Source: Marinobacter bohaiensis (GTDB lineage: Bacteria > Pseudomonadota > Gammaproteobacteria > Pseudomonadales > Oleiphilaceae). Taken from it: DNA of 64,000 nt. The notes under the pieces were generated by a model. The model was not told where the DNA came from. It searched no databases and saw nothing but the letters and a program-made list of their open reading frames with translations. Positions within the stretch are counted from its first letter, which is position 1. Every line of letters begins with the position of its first letter. A program made the position numbers and the translations under genes. The stretch covers positions 124,001 through 188,000 of the forward strand of contig NZ_QGEH01000005.1 of assembly GCF_003258515.1 (NCBI RefSeq), written 5' to 3'. Shown here one piece after another: positions 1 to 10,126 of this stretch.

Positions 1-247
1 CGCGGATGCGATGCAGTTCCTGGCGGCTGATGATCCGCAGATCCCGCCCCAGTTTGGTGTTCAGGCGATTGATGTCGAGCAGGTCCTGGCGTCGGCAGAT
101 CACCTGCAACTTACCTTGGTGGTCTTCCAGCGGGACCATGCGCAGGGCCTGGTCCTGAGCCTCCGCCTCGACAATTTCGAACAGTGGCGTACCCTGGCTT
201 TGCGATGCAGCCTGCAGGGCATCCCGAACTGCAATCGGCAGTTCCAT
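1..247 (-). CDS. Aminoacyl-tRNA deacylase (YbaK-like) domain protein, cut by left edge
   Basis: Only the first 82 codons lie in the window; the gene runs off the left edge. It begins at the ATG at 247 (MELPIAVRDAL), preceded by a GGGGGT stretch. The visible part contains a YbaK/ProX-like pattern (PLEDHQGKLQVICRR then DINRLNTKLGRDLRII), as in editing domains that deacylate mischarged tRNA. In Pseudomonas a gene next to recG has such a domain fused to an HDOD domain; whether this one does cannot be seen. It lies downstream of recG on the same strand, 59 bases away, and may be cotranscribed. Confidence 0.6.
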   Translation of the reverse strand, partial: MELPIAVRDALQAASQSQGTPLFEIVEAEAQDQALRMVPLEDHQGKLQVICRRQDLLDINRLNTKLGRDLRIISRQELHRIR

Positions 248-306
248 GCTTACCCCCGAAATGGATCTAACTGTAAACGGATTGACGCCGGGGAACGGAC
301 ACCGGA

Positions 307-2382
307 TCAGACATCGCCGTAACGAATGCGTTCCCCCAGCCAGCGGCGAATCAGGGCGTCGACCCGGTTCGCGTCGCCCATCAGCGTCGGCGCCGCTTCC
401 CGAATGATCGGTATCCAGCCCTTGTCCCGCTCGAAATCCGCCAGCCGGAACTGCATCATGCCGGTCTGGCGGGTCCCCAGAACCTCGCCGGGGCCGCGAA
501 TTTCCAGATCTTTCTCCGCGATGACAAAGCCGTCCTGACTGTCCCGCAGGACCTGCAGGCGGGCCTTGCCGTTCTTCGACAGCGGCGGATGATACATCAG
601 CACACAGAAACTCGCCTCGTGCCCGCGCCCCACCCGGCCGCGCAACTGGTGCAACTGGGCCAGGCCCAGGCGTTCCGGATTCTCGATGATGATCAACGAC
701 GCGTTGGGGACATCCACCCCCACCTCGATGACCGTGGTGGCCACCAGCAGGTCCAGCTCGCCGTCCTTGAAGCGCTGCATGATGTCCGCTTTTTCCCTGG
801 CCTTGAGACGACCGTGCACCAGGCCGATCGACAGACCGGGCAGTCGCTCGCGCAGTTCCCCGGCGGTGACTTCCGCCGCCTGGCACTGCAGCGCCTCGGA
901 TTCTTCAATCAGTGTACACACCCAGTAAGCCTGACGCCCGGCTTTACACGCATTTTGCACTCGCTCGATGACCTCCTCGCGTCGGGCATCGGCGATGGCA
1001 ATCGTTTCGATGGGCTTGCGGCCCGGCGGCAATTCGTCGATCACCGACGTGTCCAGGTCGGCGTAGGCGCTCATCGCCAGGGTGCGGGGAATCGGGGTGG
1101 CGGTCATGATCAACTGGTGCGGCGCCAACTGGCCGGCGGCGCCCTTCTCGCGCAGGGCCAGTCGCTGGTGTACGCCGAAACGGTGCTGCTCGTCCACGAT
1201 CACCAGCGCCAGACGCTCGAAGGCAACGTCCCCCTGGAACAGGGCGTGGGTGCCGATCACGATCCGTGCCTCGCCGGTGGCCACACGCTCCAGCGCCGCC
1301 TGGCGCGCCTTGCCCTTGACCTTGCCGGATAACCACACCGGCTCCAGCCCCAGCGGCGCGAGCCAGTCGTGGAAGTTCAGATAGTGCTGCTCGGCGAGGA
1401 TTTCGGTGGGCGCCATCAGGGCCACCTGGGCGCCGGCGGAGATCGCCTGCAGCGCCGCAATGGCGGCCACCACGGTCTTGCCCGAGCCTACATCCCCCTG
1501 CACCAGGCGCAGCATCGGCAGCGGCTGGCTCAGGTCCTGGCGCACGTCGGACAGGACGCGCTCCTGGGCCGGTGTGAGCTGGAACGGCAACTGGTCGCGG
1601 AAACGCTCTTCCAGATCCCCCTGGCGCAGCAACGCCAGCGCTTCCCGTGCCTGGATCTGCTCTCGTACCCGCAGCAGGCTGAGCTGGTGGGCCAGTAGTT
1701 CTTCCATCACCAGGCGCTGCTGGGCCGGGTGGCGCCCCTCGATCAGTTCCGGCACCGGCGCTCCCACCGGTGGTGCATGCACCTGATGCAGAGCGGTATT
1801 GATGTCCGGCAACTGGAAATCCGCCAGCAGGGACTCGGGCAGCCAGTCTCTCACCGGATAACGATCCAGATACTTAAGGGCCTGCTGGCACAGGCTGCGC
1901 ACACGCGGTTGCTGGATGCCTTCGGTCAGCGGGTAGACCGGCGTCAACGTGGCCTGGTCCGGCGGCGGCATGGGGGGCGGGTTGGTCTGGTATTCGGGGT
2001 GGTAGAACTCGAAACCGGCGCGACCGGGGCGCACTTCGCCGAAGCAGCGCACCCGTGTTCCTTCGCTGAGCTGGTTTTTCTGGGCGGCATTGAAGTGGAA
2101 AAAGCGCAGCACCAGGAAACCGGAGTCATCACGGAGAGTCACCTGCATGCTGCGGCGACGCCCCATGACGATATCGACCTTGACCACTTCGCCCTCGACC
2201 ACGCCCACGTCACCGACGTGCAGACCGCCGATGGGCAATACCCGGGAGCGGTCCTCGTAGCGGTGCGGCAGGTGGAACAGCAGGTCCTGCAGCGAGTGGA
2301 TGCCCAGTTTCGCCAGCGTCCCTGCCAGCGCGGCGCCAACCCCTTTCAGGGTCGTGACGCCGATGTCTTCCAGCGAGGCCAT
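307..2382 (-). CDS. recG: ATP-dependent DNA helicase RecG
   Basis: RecG remodels stalled replication forks and branch-migrates Holliday junctions. The 691-residue protein has the family's usual length. It has an N-terminal wedge/OB region (about 1-160), then a superfamily 2 helicase core with Walker A GDVGSGKT at about 296-303, the DEQH box at 397-400, TATPIPRT, and the C-terminal VVIEVGVDVPNA and QLRGRVGRG motifs. The start MASLEDIGVTTLKGVG matches the usual N-terminus. It lies 4 bases downstream of oxyR on the same strand; the oxyR-recG pair is a Pseudomonas-type arrangement, so the two are probably cotranscribed. Confidence 0.97.
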   Translation of the reverse strand: MASLEDIGVTTLKGVGAALAGTLAKLGIHSLQDLLFHLPHRYEDRSRVLPIGGLHVGDVGVVEGEVVKVDIVMGRRRSMQVTLRDDSGFLVLRFFHFNAAQKNQLSEGTRVRCFGEVRPGRAGFEFYHPEYQTNPPPMPPPDQATLTPVYPLTEGIQQPRVRSLCQQALKYLDRYPVRDWLPESLLADFQLPDINTALHQVHAPPVGAPVPELIEGRHPAQQRLVMEELLAHQLSLLRVREQIQAREALALLRQGDLEERFRDQLPFQLTPAQERVLSDVRQDLSQPLPMLRLVQGDVGSGKTVVAAIAALQAISAGAQVALMAPTEILAEQHYLNFHDWLAPLGLEPVWLSGKVKGKARQAALERVATGEARIVIGTHALFQGDVAFERLALVIVDEQHRFGVHQRLALREKGAAGQLAPHQLIMTATPIPRTLAMSAYADLDTSVIDELPPGRKPIETIAIADARREEVIERVQNACKAGRQAYWVCTLIEESEALQCQAAEVTAGELRERLPGLSIGLVHGRLKAREKADIMQRFKDGELDLLVATTVIEVGVDVPNASLIIIENPERLGLAQLHQLRGRVGRGHEASFCVLMYHPPLSKNGKARLQVLRDSQDGFVIAEKDLEIRGPGEVLGTRQTGMMQFRLADFERDKGWIPIIREAAPTLMGDANRVDALIRRWLGERIRYGDV

Positions 2383-2386
2383 CCGC

Positions 2387-3352
2387 TCAGGCAGAGGCCG
2401 CCGAGACGGGCAGGGCCTTGTCGGACTTCTCGATCACGCGGCACTGGCTCGCGGCCAGCGACAGCACGTCGATGGCCTTGGGCCGCGGGAACGTGACACG
2501 CCAGGCCAGGGCCACGGTGCGGAAAGGCACCGGCGCCTTGAACGGGCGTACCGCCAGGATGTCTTCCCGGTACTCCATGGCCGTGGCGGCGGACATGGGC
2601 AGCACGGTCACGCCCAGGCCGGAGGCCACCATGTGGCGGATGGTTTCCAGGGAACTGCCTTCGGTCACCAGGGAGGGCTTGGCCGCGGCGCCGGAAACCC
2701 GTGCGGCGATGGCGTCTTCCAGCGGCGGGCAGGATTCCAGCACCTGATCCCGGAAACAGTGACCCGGTCCCAGCAGCAGCAGCTGTTCCTTGGCCAGTTG
2801 TTCCGGCGACAGGGACTCTTCGCGGGTCAGCGGGTGATCCGCCGGCAGCAGGACCACGAACGGTTCGTCGTAAAGCGGCAGAGTCACCACTTCCGGCTCT
2901 TCGAACGGCAGCGCGATGATGATGGCGTCCAACTCCGACTGACGCAGCTTCTTGCGCAGGTCGCCGGTGTAGCCTTCCTCGATGAACAGCGGCATCTCCG
3001 GCGCGGCGCGGCGCAGTTCCGGCAGCAGGTGCGGGAAGAGATAGGGGCCGATGGTGTAAATGGCTCCCACTTTCAACGGCGAATTGAGCTGGTTCTTGCC
3101 GTTTTGAGCCATGTCGCGGATCACGCCCACCTGATCCAGAACCCGCTGGGCCTGCTCGATGATCTGGGATCCGGTCTCGGTCACGCGGATGCTGCTCTTG
3201 CTGCGCTCGAACAGCGGCACGCCGAGTTCATCCTCCAGTTTCTTAACGGCGACACTCAGGGTAGGCTGGCTGACGTGGCAGCGCTCAGCCGCTCGGCCGA
3301 AATGCTTTTCCCGCGCCAGGGTGACGATGTAGCGTAATTCGGTCAGGGTCAT
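2387..3352 (-). CDS. oxyR: Hydrogen peroxide-inducible regulator OxyR
   Basis: This is a 321-residue LysR-family activator. The N-terminal winged helix-turn-helix (about 1-60, FGRAAERCHVSQPTLSVAVKKLE) is followed by the LysR substrate domain. The peroxide-sensing cysteines are present in GHCFRDQVLESC and fall at residues 199 and 208, the same numbering as in the E. coli protein, which separates OxyR from other LysR proteins. Oxidation to the disulfide activates transcription of catalase and peroxidase genes. It sits directly upstream of recG on the minus strand, divergent from the gene starting at 3429. Confidence 0.96.
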   Translation of the reverse strand: MTLTELRYIVTLAREKHFGRAAERCHVSQPTLSVAVKKLEDELGVPLFERSKSSIRVTETGSQIIEQAQRVLDQVGVIRDMAQNGKNQLNSPLKVGAIYTIGPYLFPHLLPELRRAAPEMPLFIEEGYTGDLRKKLRQSELDAIIIALPFEEPEVVTLPLYDEPFVVLLPADHPLTREESLSPEQLAKEQLLLLGPGHCFRDQVLESCPPLEDAIAARVSGAAAKPSLVTEGSSLETIRHMVASGLGVTVLPMSAATAMEYREDILAVRPFKAPVPFRTVALAWRVTFPRPKAIDVLSLAASQCRVIEKSDKALPVSAASA

Positions 3353-3428
3353 GGAATACTCCGGACAATCTGGGCTCTCGATCAGGACAGCGTTTTAATG
3401 AGTAACAGAATAGGGATTGAAATTGACT

Positions 3429-4301
3429 ATGGCAATCAGTGAACCACGTATTCTTGTGGCCGGTTGCGGTGCCCTGGGCAGCCGCATCGCTGTAAACCTG
3501 GCCGCAGACGCCGTGGTCTATGGTCTCAAACGCAATGTAGACACCCTGACGCGGGATATTATCCCGGTGCCCGGCGATCTGCTCGAAGAGGATATTCTGG
3601 AGGAACAGTTGCCCGACGACCTCGATGCCGTCGTCTACTGCCTGACGCCCAACCAGTACGACGATGCCGGCTACCGGGACGCGTTCGTGACCGGGCTGGG
3701 CAACCTGATCCGGGCACTGCGGACGCGCGGCCAGACGCTGAACCGGCTGCTGTTTGTCTCCAGCACCGGCGTCTACCACCAGAACGACGACGGCTGGGTC
3801 GACGAAGACAGCCCCACGGAACCGGAGAAGTTCAGCGGACAGCGGTTGCTGGAAGGCGAACGCCTGGTACACGACAGTCCCTGGCCGTCGACGGTGATCC
3901 GTTTCAGCGGGATCTACGGCCCCACCCGCCGCCGTTTCCTGCAGTCGGTGCTGTCGGGCAAGATTCACCCGCCCTCACCGGGGCCCTTCACTAACCGGAT
4001 TCATGAAGACGACGCCGCCGCCGCCGCGGCCCACCTGATCCGTCAGTCGCTGCAGGGCAACCCGCTGGAACCCCGCTACCTGGGCAGCGACTGCGAGCCG
4101 GTGCGTATCGATGAGATCGTTGACTGGATTCGCCAGCAAGTACCATGTGATCCGCCGCAGGGCGAGGCGAGCCGGGGCGCCCGCGCCGGCAGCAAGCGCA
4201 TCAGCAACCGACGCTTGCGGGACAGCGGTTTCGAGTTCCGCTATCCCGGCTATCGGGAAGGCTACGGGGAGATGCTGCGCGAACTCAGCTCAGCACCATG
4301 A
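3429..4301 (+). CDS. NAD-dependent epimerase/dehydratase-like protein (extended SDR, YeeZ-like)
   Basis: A 290-residue Rossmann-fold protein. The N-terminus [15 protein letters not shown] is a nucleotide-binding glycine motif of the atypical GxxGxxG type found in YeeZ-like extended short-chain dehydrogenases. [14 protein letters not shown] carries the Ser and Tyr of the active-site region, and [12 protein letters not shown] is the usual epimerase-family motif. The substrate is unknown. A TTG lies in frame at 3417, but the ATG at 3429 fits better because the AGGGA-like ribosome site at 3412 would be too close to the TTG. The 3' end overlaps the convergent ridA by 17 bases. Confidence 0.75.
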   Translation: MAISEPRILVAGCGALGSRIAVNLAADAVVYGLKRNVDTLTRDIIPVPGDLLEEDILEEQLPDDLDAVVYCLTPNQYDDAGYRDAFVTGLGNLIRALRTRGQTLNRLLFVSSTGVYHQNDDGWVDEDSPTEPEKFSGQRLLEGERLVHDSPWPSTVIRFSGIYGPTRRRFLQSVLSGKIHPPSPGPFTNRIHEDDAAAAAAHLIRQSLQGNPLEPRYLGSDCEPVRIDEIVDWIRQQVPCDPPQGEASRGARAGSKRISNRRLRDSGFEFRYPGYREGYGEMLRELSSAP

Positions 4302-4671
4302 CCGCGTCCATTTCCACCGGCACGCCCTTGGGCAGCGCGGCCACGCCGATGGCGGCCCGGGCCGGATAGGGCTCCTGGAAATAGGTGGCCATGATTTCGT
4401 TGACGGTGCCAAAGTTACCCAGATCGGTCAGGTAGATGTTCAGCTTGACGATGTCCTGCAACTGGCCGCCGGACGCCTCGCATACCGCGGCCAGGTTGTC
4501 GAACACCCGGCGGATGCTGACGCTGATGTCGCCGCTGACCACGTCCATGGTCTCCGGATCAAGCGGGATCTGGCCGGACAGGTAAACGGTATCGCCCGCC
4601 TTGACCGCCTGGGAATAGGTGCCGATCGCCGCCGGCGCGTTTTCGGTCTGGATTACGGATTTATTGGTCAT
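4285..4671 (-). CDS. ridA: RidA family reactive intermediate deaminase
   Basis: RidA hydrolyses reactive enamine/imine intermediates released by PLP enzymes such as threonine dehydratase. The protein has 128 residues from the ATG at 4671, the typical size. It has the family motifs [39 protein letters not shown] and the C-terminal [23 protein letters not shown], including the conserved Arg of the active site. A GTG lies 18 bases upstream in frame but is less convincing. It follows spoT on the same strand, as PA5339 follows spoT in Pseudomonas. Confidence 0.93.
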   Translation of the reverse strand: MTNKSVIQTENAPAAIGTYSQAVKAGDTVYLSGQIPLDPETMDVVSGDISVSIRRVFDNLAAVCEASGGQLQDIVKLNIYLTDLGNFGTVNEIMATYFQEPYPARAAIGVAALPKGVPVEMDAVMVLS

Positions 4672-4692
4672 CGTCTTCAAAGCCCTCACAAC

Positions 4693-4715
4693 CCCGCCTG
4701 AGGCGGGACTTTTCT
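4693..4715 (+). terminator. Small hairpin between spoT and ridA, weak terminator in + direction
   Basis: CCCGCC-TGA-GGCGGG is a perfect 6-bp stem followed on the plus strand by ACTTTTCT. The T-rich side is on the plus strand, so it would stop transcripts coming through from the gene ending at 4301 rather than the spoT message. It may be only a structure in the spoT-ridA spacer. Confidence 0.35.
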
Positions 4716-4787
4716 AATGAAAAACGGAGATCCTCACCGGGATCAGGCGCTCCTGTCAACCGCTGTCCACGGCGGCAAGCGAAGGGG

Positions 4788-6962
4788 TCAGTGGCGGACC
4801 CTGGCAATGTGCGTTACCGCGCGGATGTTGCGCACCCGGCGCATGACCCGGGCCAGATGACGACGCCCGTTGACGTGGACCACCAGGCTGACGATGCTCA
4901 GGCGCGCATTCTGCTCTTCCACGTTGATCCGCTCGATATTGCCGTCGGCCATGGACACGGCACTGGCCACCTCGGCGATGACACCCCGCTGGCGCTCCAG
5001 CTCCACCCGAAGCTCTACCGAGAACTCGTCGGTGATGTCCTTGGCCCACTTCAGGTGCATCAGCGGCGAACCGTCGGCACCCTTCTCCGGCAGTTTGCGG
5101 CACGTGTCGCTGTGGATAACCATGCCGGTGCCGGACTCCATGACGCCCACCACCGGATCGCCCGGGATCGGCTTGCAGCAGCCGGCGAAACGGATCACCA
5201 GGCCTTCGGTGCCCTGGATGGTCATGGTGCCGCGACCGGCGCCGGAGGGATGCAGGTTGACCACATCGAAGCCGTCGTGATCGGGCTGCTGGCCATCCCC
5301 GCCCGGGTCGGACACCAGTTGCCGCGCCACGATATAGGCCATGCGGTTGCCCAGACCGATATCGCTGAGCAGGTCGTCAAAACTGCCCACCTGATTATGC
5401 TTGCACACCCGCTGACGCTGGGAGTCGTCGATGTCCCCCAGCTTGTGGCCAAAACCGGCCAGGGATTTCTTGAGCAGCGTCTTGCCCAATTCCAGGGATT
5501 CCGCCTTCTTCTGGTACTTGAGGAAATGACGGATGCTGCTGCGCGCCTTGCCGGTCACCACGAAACCCAGCCAGGCCGGATTGGGGCGGGCGCCCGGCGC
5601 AGTGATGATTTCCACCGTCTGGCCACTCTGCAGCGGCTGGCTCAGCGAGCCCAGGTTGCGGTTGATGCGGCAGGCGACGCAGGCGTTGCCGATATCGGTG
5701 TGGATGGCGTAGGCGAAATCGATGGGCGTGGCGCCGCCGGGCAGCTCCAGGATCTTGCCCTTGGGCGTGAACACGTAGATCTCGTCCGGGAACAGGTCGA
5801 CCTTGACGTGCTCGATGAATTCCAGCGAATCATCGGCCCGCTCGCGCATCTCCATCAGGCCCTTGACCCAGCGATCCACCCGCCGCTGGCTGACCTCCAG
5901 CACCGACGAGTTGTCGTTCTTGTAGAGCCAGTGGGCGGCGATCCCGTTGTTGGCGATGTGCTCCATCTCCTCGGTACGGATCTGGATCTCGATGTTCACG
6001 TGCATACCGAACAGCGTCGTGTGCAGGGACTGGTAGCCATTGGCCTTGGGCATGGCAATGTAGTCCTTGAAGCGTCCGGGAAGGGGTTTGTAGAGGCTGT
6101 GAACGGCGCCGAGGATGCGGTAACAGTCGTCGGTGGAGTCGGTGATGATGCGGAAGGCGTAGACATCCATGATTTCATGGAAGGATTTGTGCTTGAACTT
6201 CATCTTGTTGTAGATGCTGTTCAAGTGCTTCTCGCGCCCCATGATTCGCCCTGGCAGGCCGCGCTCATGCAGCTTTTCCTCGAGCCTGCCGCGGATCTCC
6301 TCGATAATCTCACGATGACTGCCACGGAGGGTCTCCACCGCCTTGGAGATGTAGCGCGAACGCATTGGATACAGGAAGGAGAAGCCCAGGTCCTCCAGCT
6401 CGGTACACAGGGTGTGCATGCCCAGACGGTTGGCGATCGGCGCGTAGATGTCCAGTGTCTCGGTCGCAATACGCTGGCGCTTTTCGTAGGACATGTGCCC
6501 GAGTGTGCGCATGTTGTGCAGGCGGTCCGCCAGCTTCACCAGGATCACGCGGATGTCCCGGGCCATGGCCAGGGTCATCTTCTGGAAGTTCTCGGCCTGG
6601 GCTTCGGCGCGGGAGCGGAATTCGATCTGGGTCAGCTTGGAGACACCGTCCACCAGGTCCGCCACCGGTTCCCCGAACTGTTCGGACAGGGCGTCCTTGG
6701 GAATGCCGGTATCCTCGATGACGTCATGCAGCATGGCCGCCATCAGGCTCTGGTGATCGAGCTTCATGTCCGCCAGGATGCCGGCCACCGCCAGCGGATG
6801 AGTAATGTAGGCTTCGCCGGAACGGCGCATCTGGCCTTCGTGGGCCTGCTCGGCGTAATAGTAGGCCCGCCGCACCTGATTGATGCGGGGCCGGTCAAGG
6901 TAGGTACTCAGCTGATCCGCCAGTGTTTCGACGGATGTAAGCGCTGGAGCCTCTGCTGACAC
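4788..6962 (-). CDS. spoT: Bifunctional (p)ppGpp synthase/hydrolase SpoT
   Basis: This RelA/SpoT-family enzyme makes and degrades (p)ppGpp. From the GTG at 6962, which has GGAGG four bases upstream, it is 724 residues long; reading further upstream would add an unlikely N-terminus. The HD hydrolase domain is intact (HPLAVAGILADM, then HDVIEDT at about 73-79, and KLADRLHNMRTL), so hydrolysis should work. The synthetase region follows (YRILGAVHSLYKPLPGRFKDYI, GYQSLHTT), then TGS (about 390-450) and a C-terminal ACT domain. It lies between rpoZ and ridA on the same strand, as in Pseudomonas. Confidence 0.96.
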   Translation of the reverse strand: MSAEAPALTSVETLADQLSTYLDRPRINQVRRAYYYAEQAHEGQMRRSGEAYITHPLAVAGILADMKLDHQSLMAAMLHDVIEDTGIPKDALSEQFGEPVADLVDGVSKLTQIEFRSRAEAQAENFQKMTLAMARDIRVILVKLADRLHNMRTLGHMSYEKRQRIATETLDIYAPIANRLGMHTLCTELEDLGFSFLYPMRSRYISKAVETLRGSHREIIEEIRGRLEEKLHERGLPGRIMGREKHLNSIYNKMKFKHKSFHEIMDVYAFRIITDSTDDCYRILGAVHSLYKPLPGRFKDYIAMPKANGYQSLHTTLFGMHVNIEIQIRTEEMEHIANNGIAAHWLYKNDNSSVLEVSQRRVDRWVKGLMEMRERADDSLEFIEHVKVDLFPDEIYVFTPKGKILELPGGATPIDFAYAIHTDIGNACVACRINRNLGSLSQPLQSGQTVEIITAPGARPNPAWLGFVVTGKARSSIRHFLKYQKKAESLELGKTLLKKSLAGFGHKLGDIDDSQRQRVCKHNQVGSFDDLLSDIGLGNRMAYIVARQLVSDPGGDGQQPDHDGFDVVNLHPSGAGRGTMTIQGTEGLVIRFAGCCKPIPGDPVVGVMESGTGMVIHSDTCRKLPEKGADGSPLMHLKWAKDITDEFSVELRVELERQRGVIAEVASAVSMADGNIERINVEEQNARLSIVSLVVHVNGRRHLARVMRRVRNIRAVTHIARVRH

Positions 6963-7115
6963 TGCGCCTCCGGAGACGACATGGACCGCCAGGTCCGAAT
7001 GAATCACCGACAAAAAAACCCGAATGCAGTCACACCCGGGTCTTCCTTTGCCCTGCCGGAGCTGCCTGAAGCAGCCCCTCAACTCCTACTATAAGAGCCG
7101 TGGCGCAGATTTCAA

Positions 7116-7151
7116 TGCGGCATTAGCCGCAAGCCCCGTACTGACGGGGCT
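7116..7151 (-). promoter_or_regulatory. Two abutting hairpins in the rpoZ-spoT spacer
   Basis: Two perfect stem-loops stand back to back: AGCCCCGT-N4-ACGGGGCT (7132-7151) and TGCGGC-N4-GCCGCA (7116-7131). Neither is followed by a T-run on the minus strand, so a simple intrinsic terminator is not supported. They sit just after the rpoZ stop and before the spoT start, where they could stabilise the rpoZ message or tune read-through into spoT. Confidence 0.45.
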
Positions 7152-7164
7152 GAAGCGGAGACGC

Positions 7165-7377
7165 TTACTCGTCGTCGTCCTGCTCGACCAAAGCGTTGTC
7201 GACCTTGCCCTCGGCGATTTCGCGCAGGGCCAGAACGGTTGGCTTATCGTTTTCCTCAGGAACCATCGGCTCGTGGCCCTTGGTTGAAATCTGACGAGCC
7301 CGTTTGGTCGCCAGCATAACCAGCTCAAAACGGTTATCGACGTGATCCAGACAGTCTTCAACAGTGACTCGTGCCAT
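7165..7377 (-). CDS. rpoZ: DNA-directed RNA polymerase omega subunit
   Basis: A 70-residue protein beginning [29 protein letters not shown], the signature of the RpoZ omega subunit, which chaperones beta-prime and forms part of a ppGpp site on polymerase in Proteobacteria. It has the RQIS motif and an acidic tail ending EQDDDE. It sits between gmk (upstream) and spoT (downstream) on the minus strand, the conserved gmk-rpoZ-spoT cluster linking GTP supply, polymerase and stringent response. Confidence 0.96.
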   Translation of the reverse strand: MARVTVEDCLDHVDNRFELVMLATKRARQISTKGHEPMVPEENDKPTVLALREIAEGKVDNALVEQDDDE

Positions 7378-7464
7378 AACTTCCCCGAAAAAGTAATTGG
7401 ATAACTGGTTGCCCGGCCGGGCGGAGCCGCCCCGAAGCAGACCGCGCAGTATAAATGGAAATGC

Positions 7465-8184
<720 letters not shown>

Positions 8185-8252
8185 TCATGGATAACAGGCG
8201 CCGCATTATACGGAGATTGCCGCGATCCGGCACCCACCGGCAGCGAAATGGC

Positions 8253-9119
8253 TTACTCCAGGTTCTGCACCTGCTCGCGCATCTGCTCAATCAGGACCTT
8301 GAGGTCGACCGCCACGCGGGTGACTTCCGCGTCGATCGACTTACTGCTCAGGGTATTGGCCTCGCGGTTCAGCTCCTGCATCAGAAAATCCAGGCGGCGA
8401 CCAATGGGCTTGTCGCCGGACAGGGTCTGGCGCACTTCGCTGACGTGGGTATCGAGCCGGTCCAGCTCTTCGGCCACGTCGGACTTCTGCGCCAGCACGA
8501 CCATTTCCTGGGCCAGGCGGTCCGGGTCCAGTTCCACCTTCGCCGCCTCGAAACGCTCGCGCAGACTGTCGGACTGCTGCTCAAGCAATTCGGGCATGCG
8601 CTTGCGAACCTGACTGACCGAATCCGTGATCTCCTGCAGCCGCTCCTCGAACAGCGGACGCAGGCGCTCACCTTCGCGCTCGCGGACGCCGACCAGCTCG
8701 TCCACGGTCTCGGCAAACAGGGCCTGCGCCGCTTCCTTGACCGGCTCCAGGTCGCGCTCGCCGGACTGCAGCACACCGGGCCAGCGCAGGATATCCAGCG
8801 CATTAATGTGGGCCGGGTTATCGAGGATGCGGTTGATGTGGTTGGCCGCGTCGTTGAGCTCTTCGGCCAGGGCCTGGTTCACCGTGAGGCCACCGGTGGC
8901 GTCGTCCGTCAGTTGCAGACGCAGCCCGATCTCCACCTTGCCACGGCCCAGCCGCTTGCGCAGGGTTTCCCGGAAGCCGTTCTCCAGTTCCCGCAGCGGC
9001 TCTGGCAGGCGAAACGCCGGCTCCAGGTAACGATGGTTGACCGCACGGATTTCACAGGTGAGGCTGCCCCACTCTCCTTCGGTGTCCTTGCGCGCGAACG
9101 CGGTCATACTCCTGATCAT
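8253..9119 (-). CDS. yicC: YicC/YloC family endoribonuclease
   Basis: A 288-residue protein starting MIRSMTAFARK, the conserved N-terminus of the YicC family, with GGAG five bases before the ATG at 9119. The internal EIRAVNHRYLEP and the C-terminal GRRLDFLMQELNREANTLSSKS motifs are the family hallmarks. YicC-like proteins have been described as endoribonucleases acting on RNA decay. It is divergent from rph, another RNA-processing gene, with 215 bases between the two start codons, as in Pseudomonas. Confidence 0.92.
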   Translation of the reverse strand: MIRSMTAFARKDTEGEWGSLTCEIRAVNHRYLEPAFRLPEPLRELENGFRETLRKRLGRGKVEIGLRLQLTDDATGGLTVNQALAEELNDAANHINRILDNPAHINALDILRWPGVLQSGERDLEPVKEAAQALFAETVDELVGVREREGERLRPLFEERLQEITDSVSQVRKRMPELLEQQSDSLRERFEAAKVELDPDRLAQEMVVLAQKSDVAEELDRLDTHVSEVRQTLSGDKPIGRRLDFLMQELNREANTLSSKSIDAEVTRVAVDLKVLIEQMREQVQNLE

Positions 9120-9334
9120 GTGAACTCCGGCCTGTCGTTGGAATGGCTGTATTCTAGTGCCCTGTTCGTGAAATGGACAGGAAACGGGCATCCGGCACCA
9201 CACTTGCCCGAACGTCGAGCCACCGACGCCATCCTGGTTCCTCCATGTTACACTGAACGGCTATTTCACGGGACCGGTCCGCCTCCCGGCGATGGCCGGC
9301 CAACACCCTCCACCCAATCAGTACAGGAATCGCT

Positions 9335-10051
9335 ATGCGACCCAGTGGACGCGCTCCAGAACAGACTCGTGACATCCGCATCACACGCAACTACACCAAG
9401 CACGCGGAAGGCTCGGTCCTGATCGAATTCGGCGATACCAAAGTCATTTGCACGGCTTCCGTCGACAACAACGTACCCCGCTTCCTCAAAGGCAGTGGCA
9501 AAGGCTGGATCACCGCCGAATACGGCATGCTGCCGCGTTCGACGGGCAGCCGGATGGGCCGTGAAGCCGCCCGTGGCAAGCAGGGCGGACGCACCGTGGA
9601 AATCCAGCGCCTGATCGGTCGCTCACTGCGCGCGGCCGTGGACCTGACCAAACTGGGCGAGCACACCATCACCATCGATTGTGACGTCATCCAGGCCGAC
9701 GGCGGCACCCGCACCGCGGCGATCACCGGCGGCTGTGTGGCTCTGGTGGACGCGCTCAATCACCTGGTCAAGGAAGGCCGCCTGAAGGCCACGCCGCTGG
9801 TACAGATGGTCGGCGCCATCTCTGTGGGCGTCTACGAAGGCACCACCGTGGTGGACCTGGACTACCCGGAAGACTCGGCGGCGGAAACCGACATGAACGT
9901 CATCATGACCGACCAGGGCGGTTTCATTGAAATCCAGGGCACGGCGGAAGGCGCCCCCTTCGCCCAGGACGAACTCGACAGCATGCTGTCGCTCGCCAAA
10001 CAGGGCATCAACCACCTGTTTGAGCTGCAGAACGCCGCCCTGGCCGAATAA
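9335..10051 (+). CDS. rph: Ribonuclease PH
   Basis: RNase PH is the phosphorolytic exonuclease that trims tRNA 3' ends. The 238-residue protein has the family start [21 protein letters not shown], the ring-interface and catalytic motifs [16 protein letters not shown] and [15 protein letters not shown], and [18 protein letters not shown] with the catalytic acidic residues. Length is normal, so unlike the frameshifted rph of E. coli K-12 it appears intact. A strong two-way terminator follows at about 10070. Confidence 0.96.
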   Translation: MRPSGRAPEQTRDIRITRNYTKHAEGSVLIEFGDTKVICTASVDNNVPRFLKGSGKGWITAEYGMLPRSTGSRMGREAARGKQGGRTVEIQRLIGRSLRAAVDLTKLGEHTITIDCDVIQADGGTRTAAITGGCVALVDALNHLVKEGRLKATPLVQMVGAISVGVYEGTTVVDLDYPEDSAAETDMNVIMTDQGGFIEIQGTAEGAPFAQDELDSMLSLAKQGINHLFELQNAALAE

Positions 10052-10068
10052 ACCCGGCTCCGGAACGC

Positions 10069-10100
10069 AAAAAGGCCAGCAAACGCTGGCCTTTTCTTTT
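10069..10100. terminator. Bidirectional intrinsic terminator between rph and the crc-like gene
   Basis: AAAGGCCAGC-AAAC-GCTGGCCTTT is a perfect stem with an A-run on its left and TTTTCTTTT on its right, so it has the form of a terminator on both strands, serving rph (+) and the convergent crc-like gene (-). Confidence 0.85.
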
Positions 10101-10126
10101 GGAGGATCCGCCGACTCGACGCCGGA

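Noticed and set aside
589-1332. Long plus-strand frames opposite recG, spoT, amtB and other genes
   Set aside because: High G+C coding DNA routinely leaves long open antisense frames; these show no family motifs and are covered by well-identified genes.
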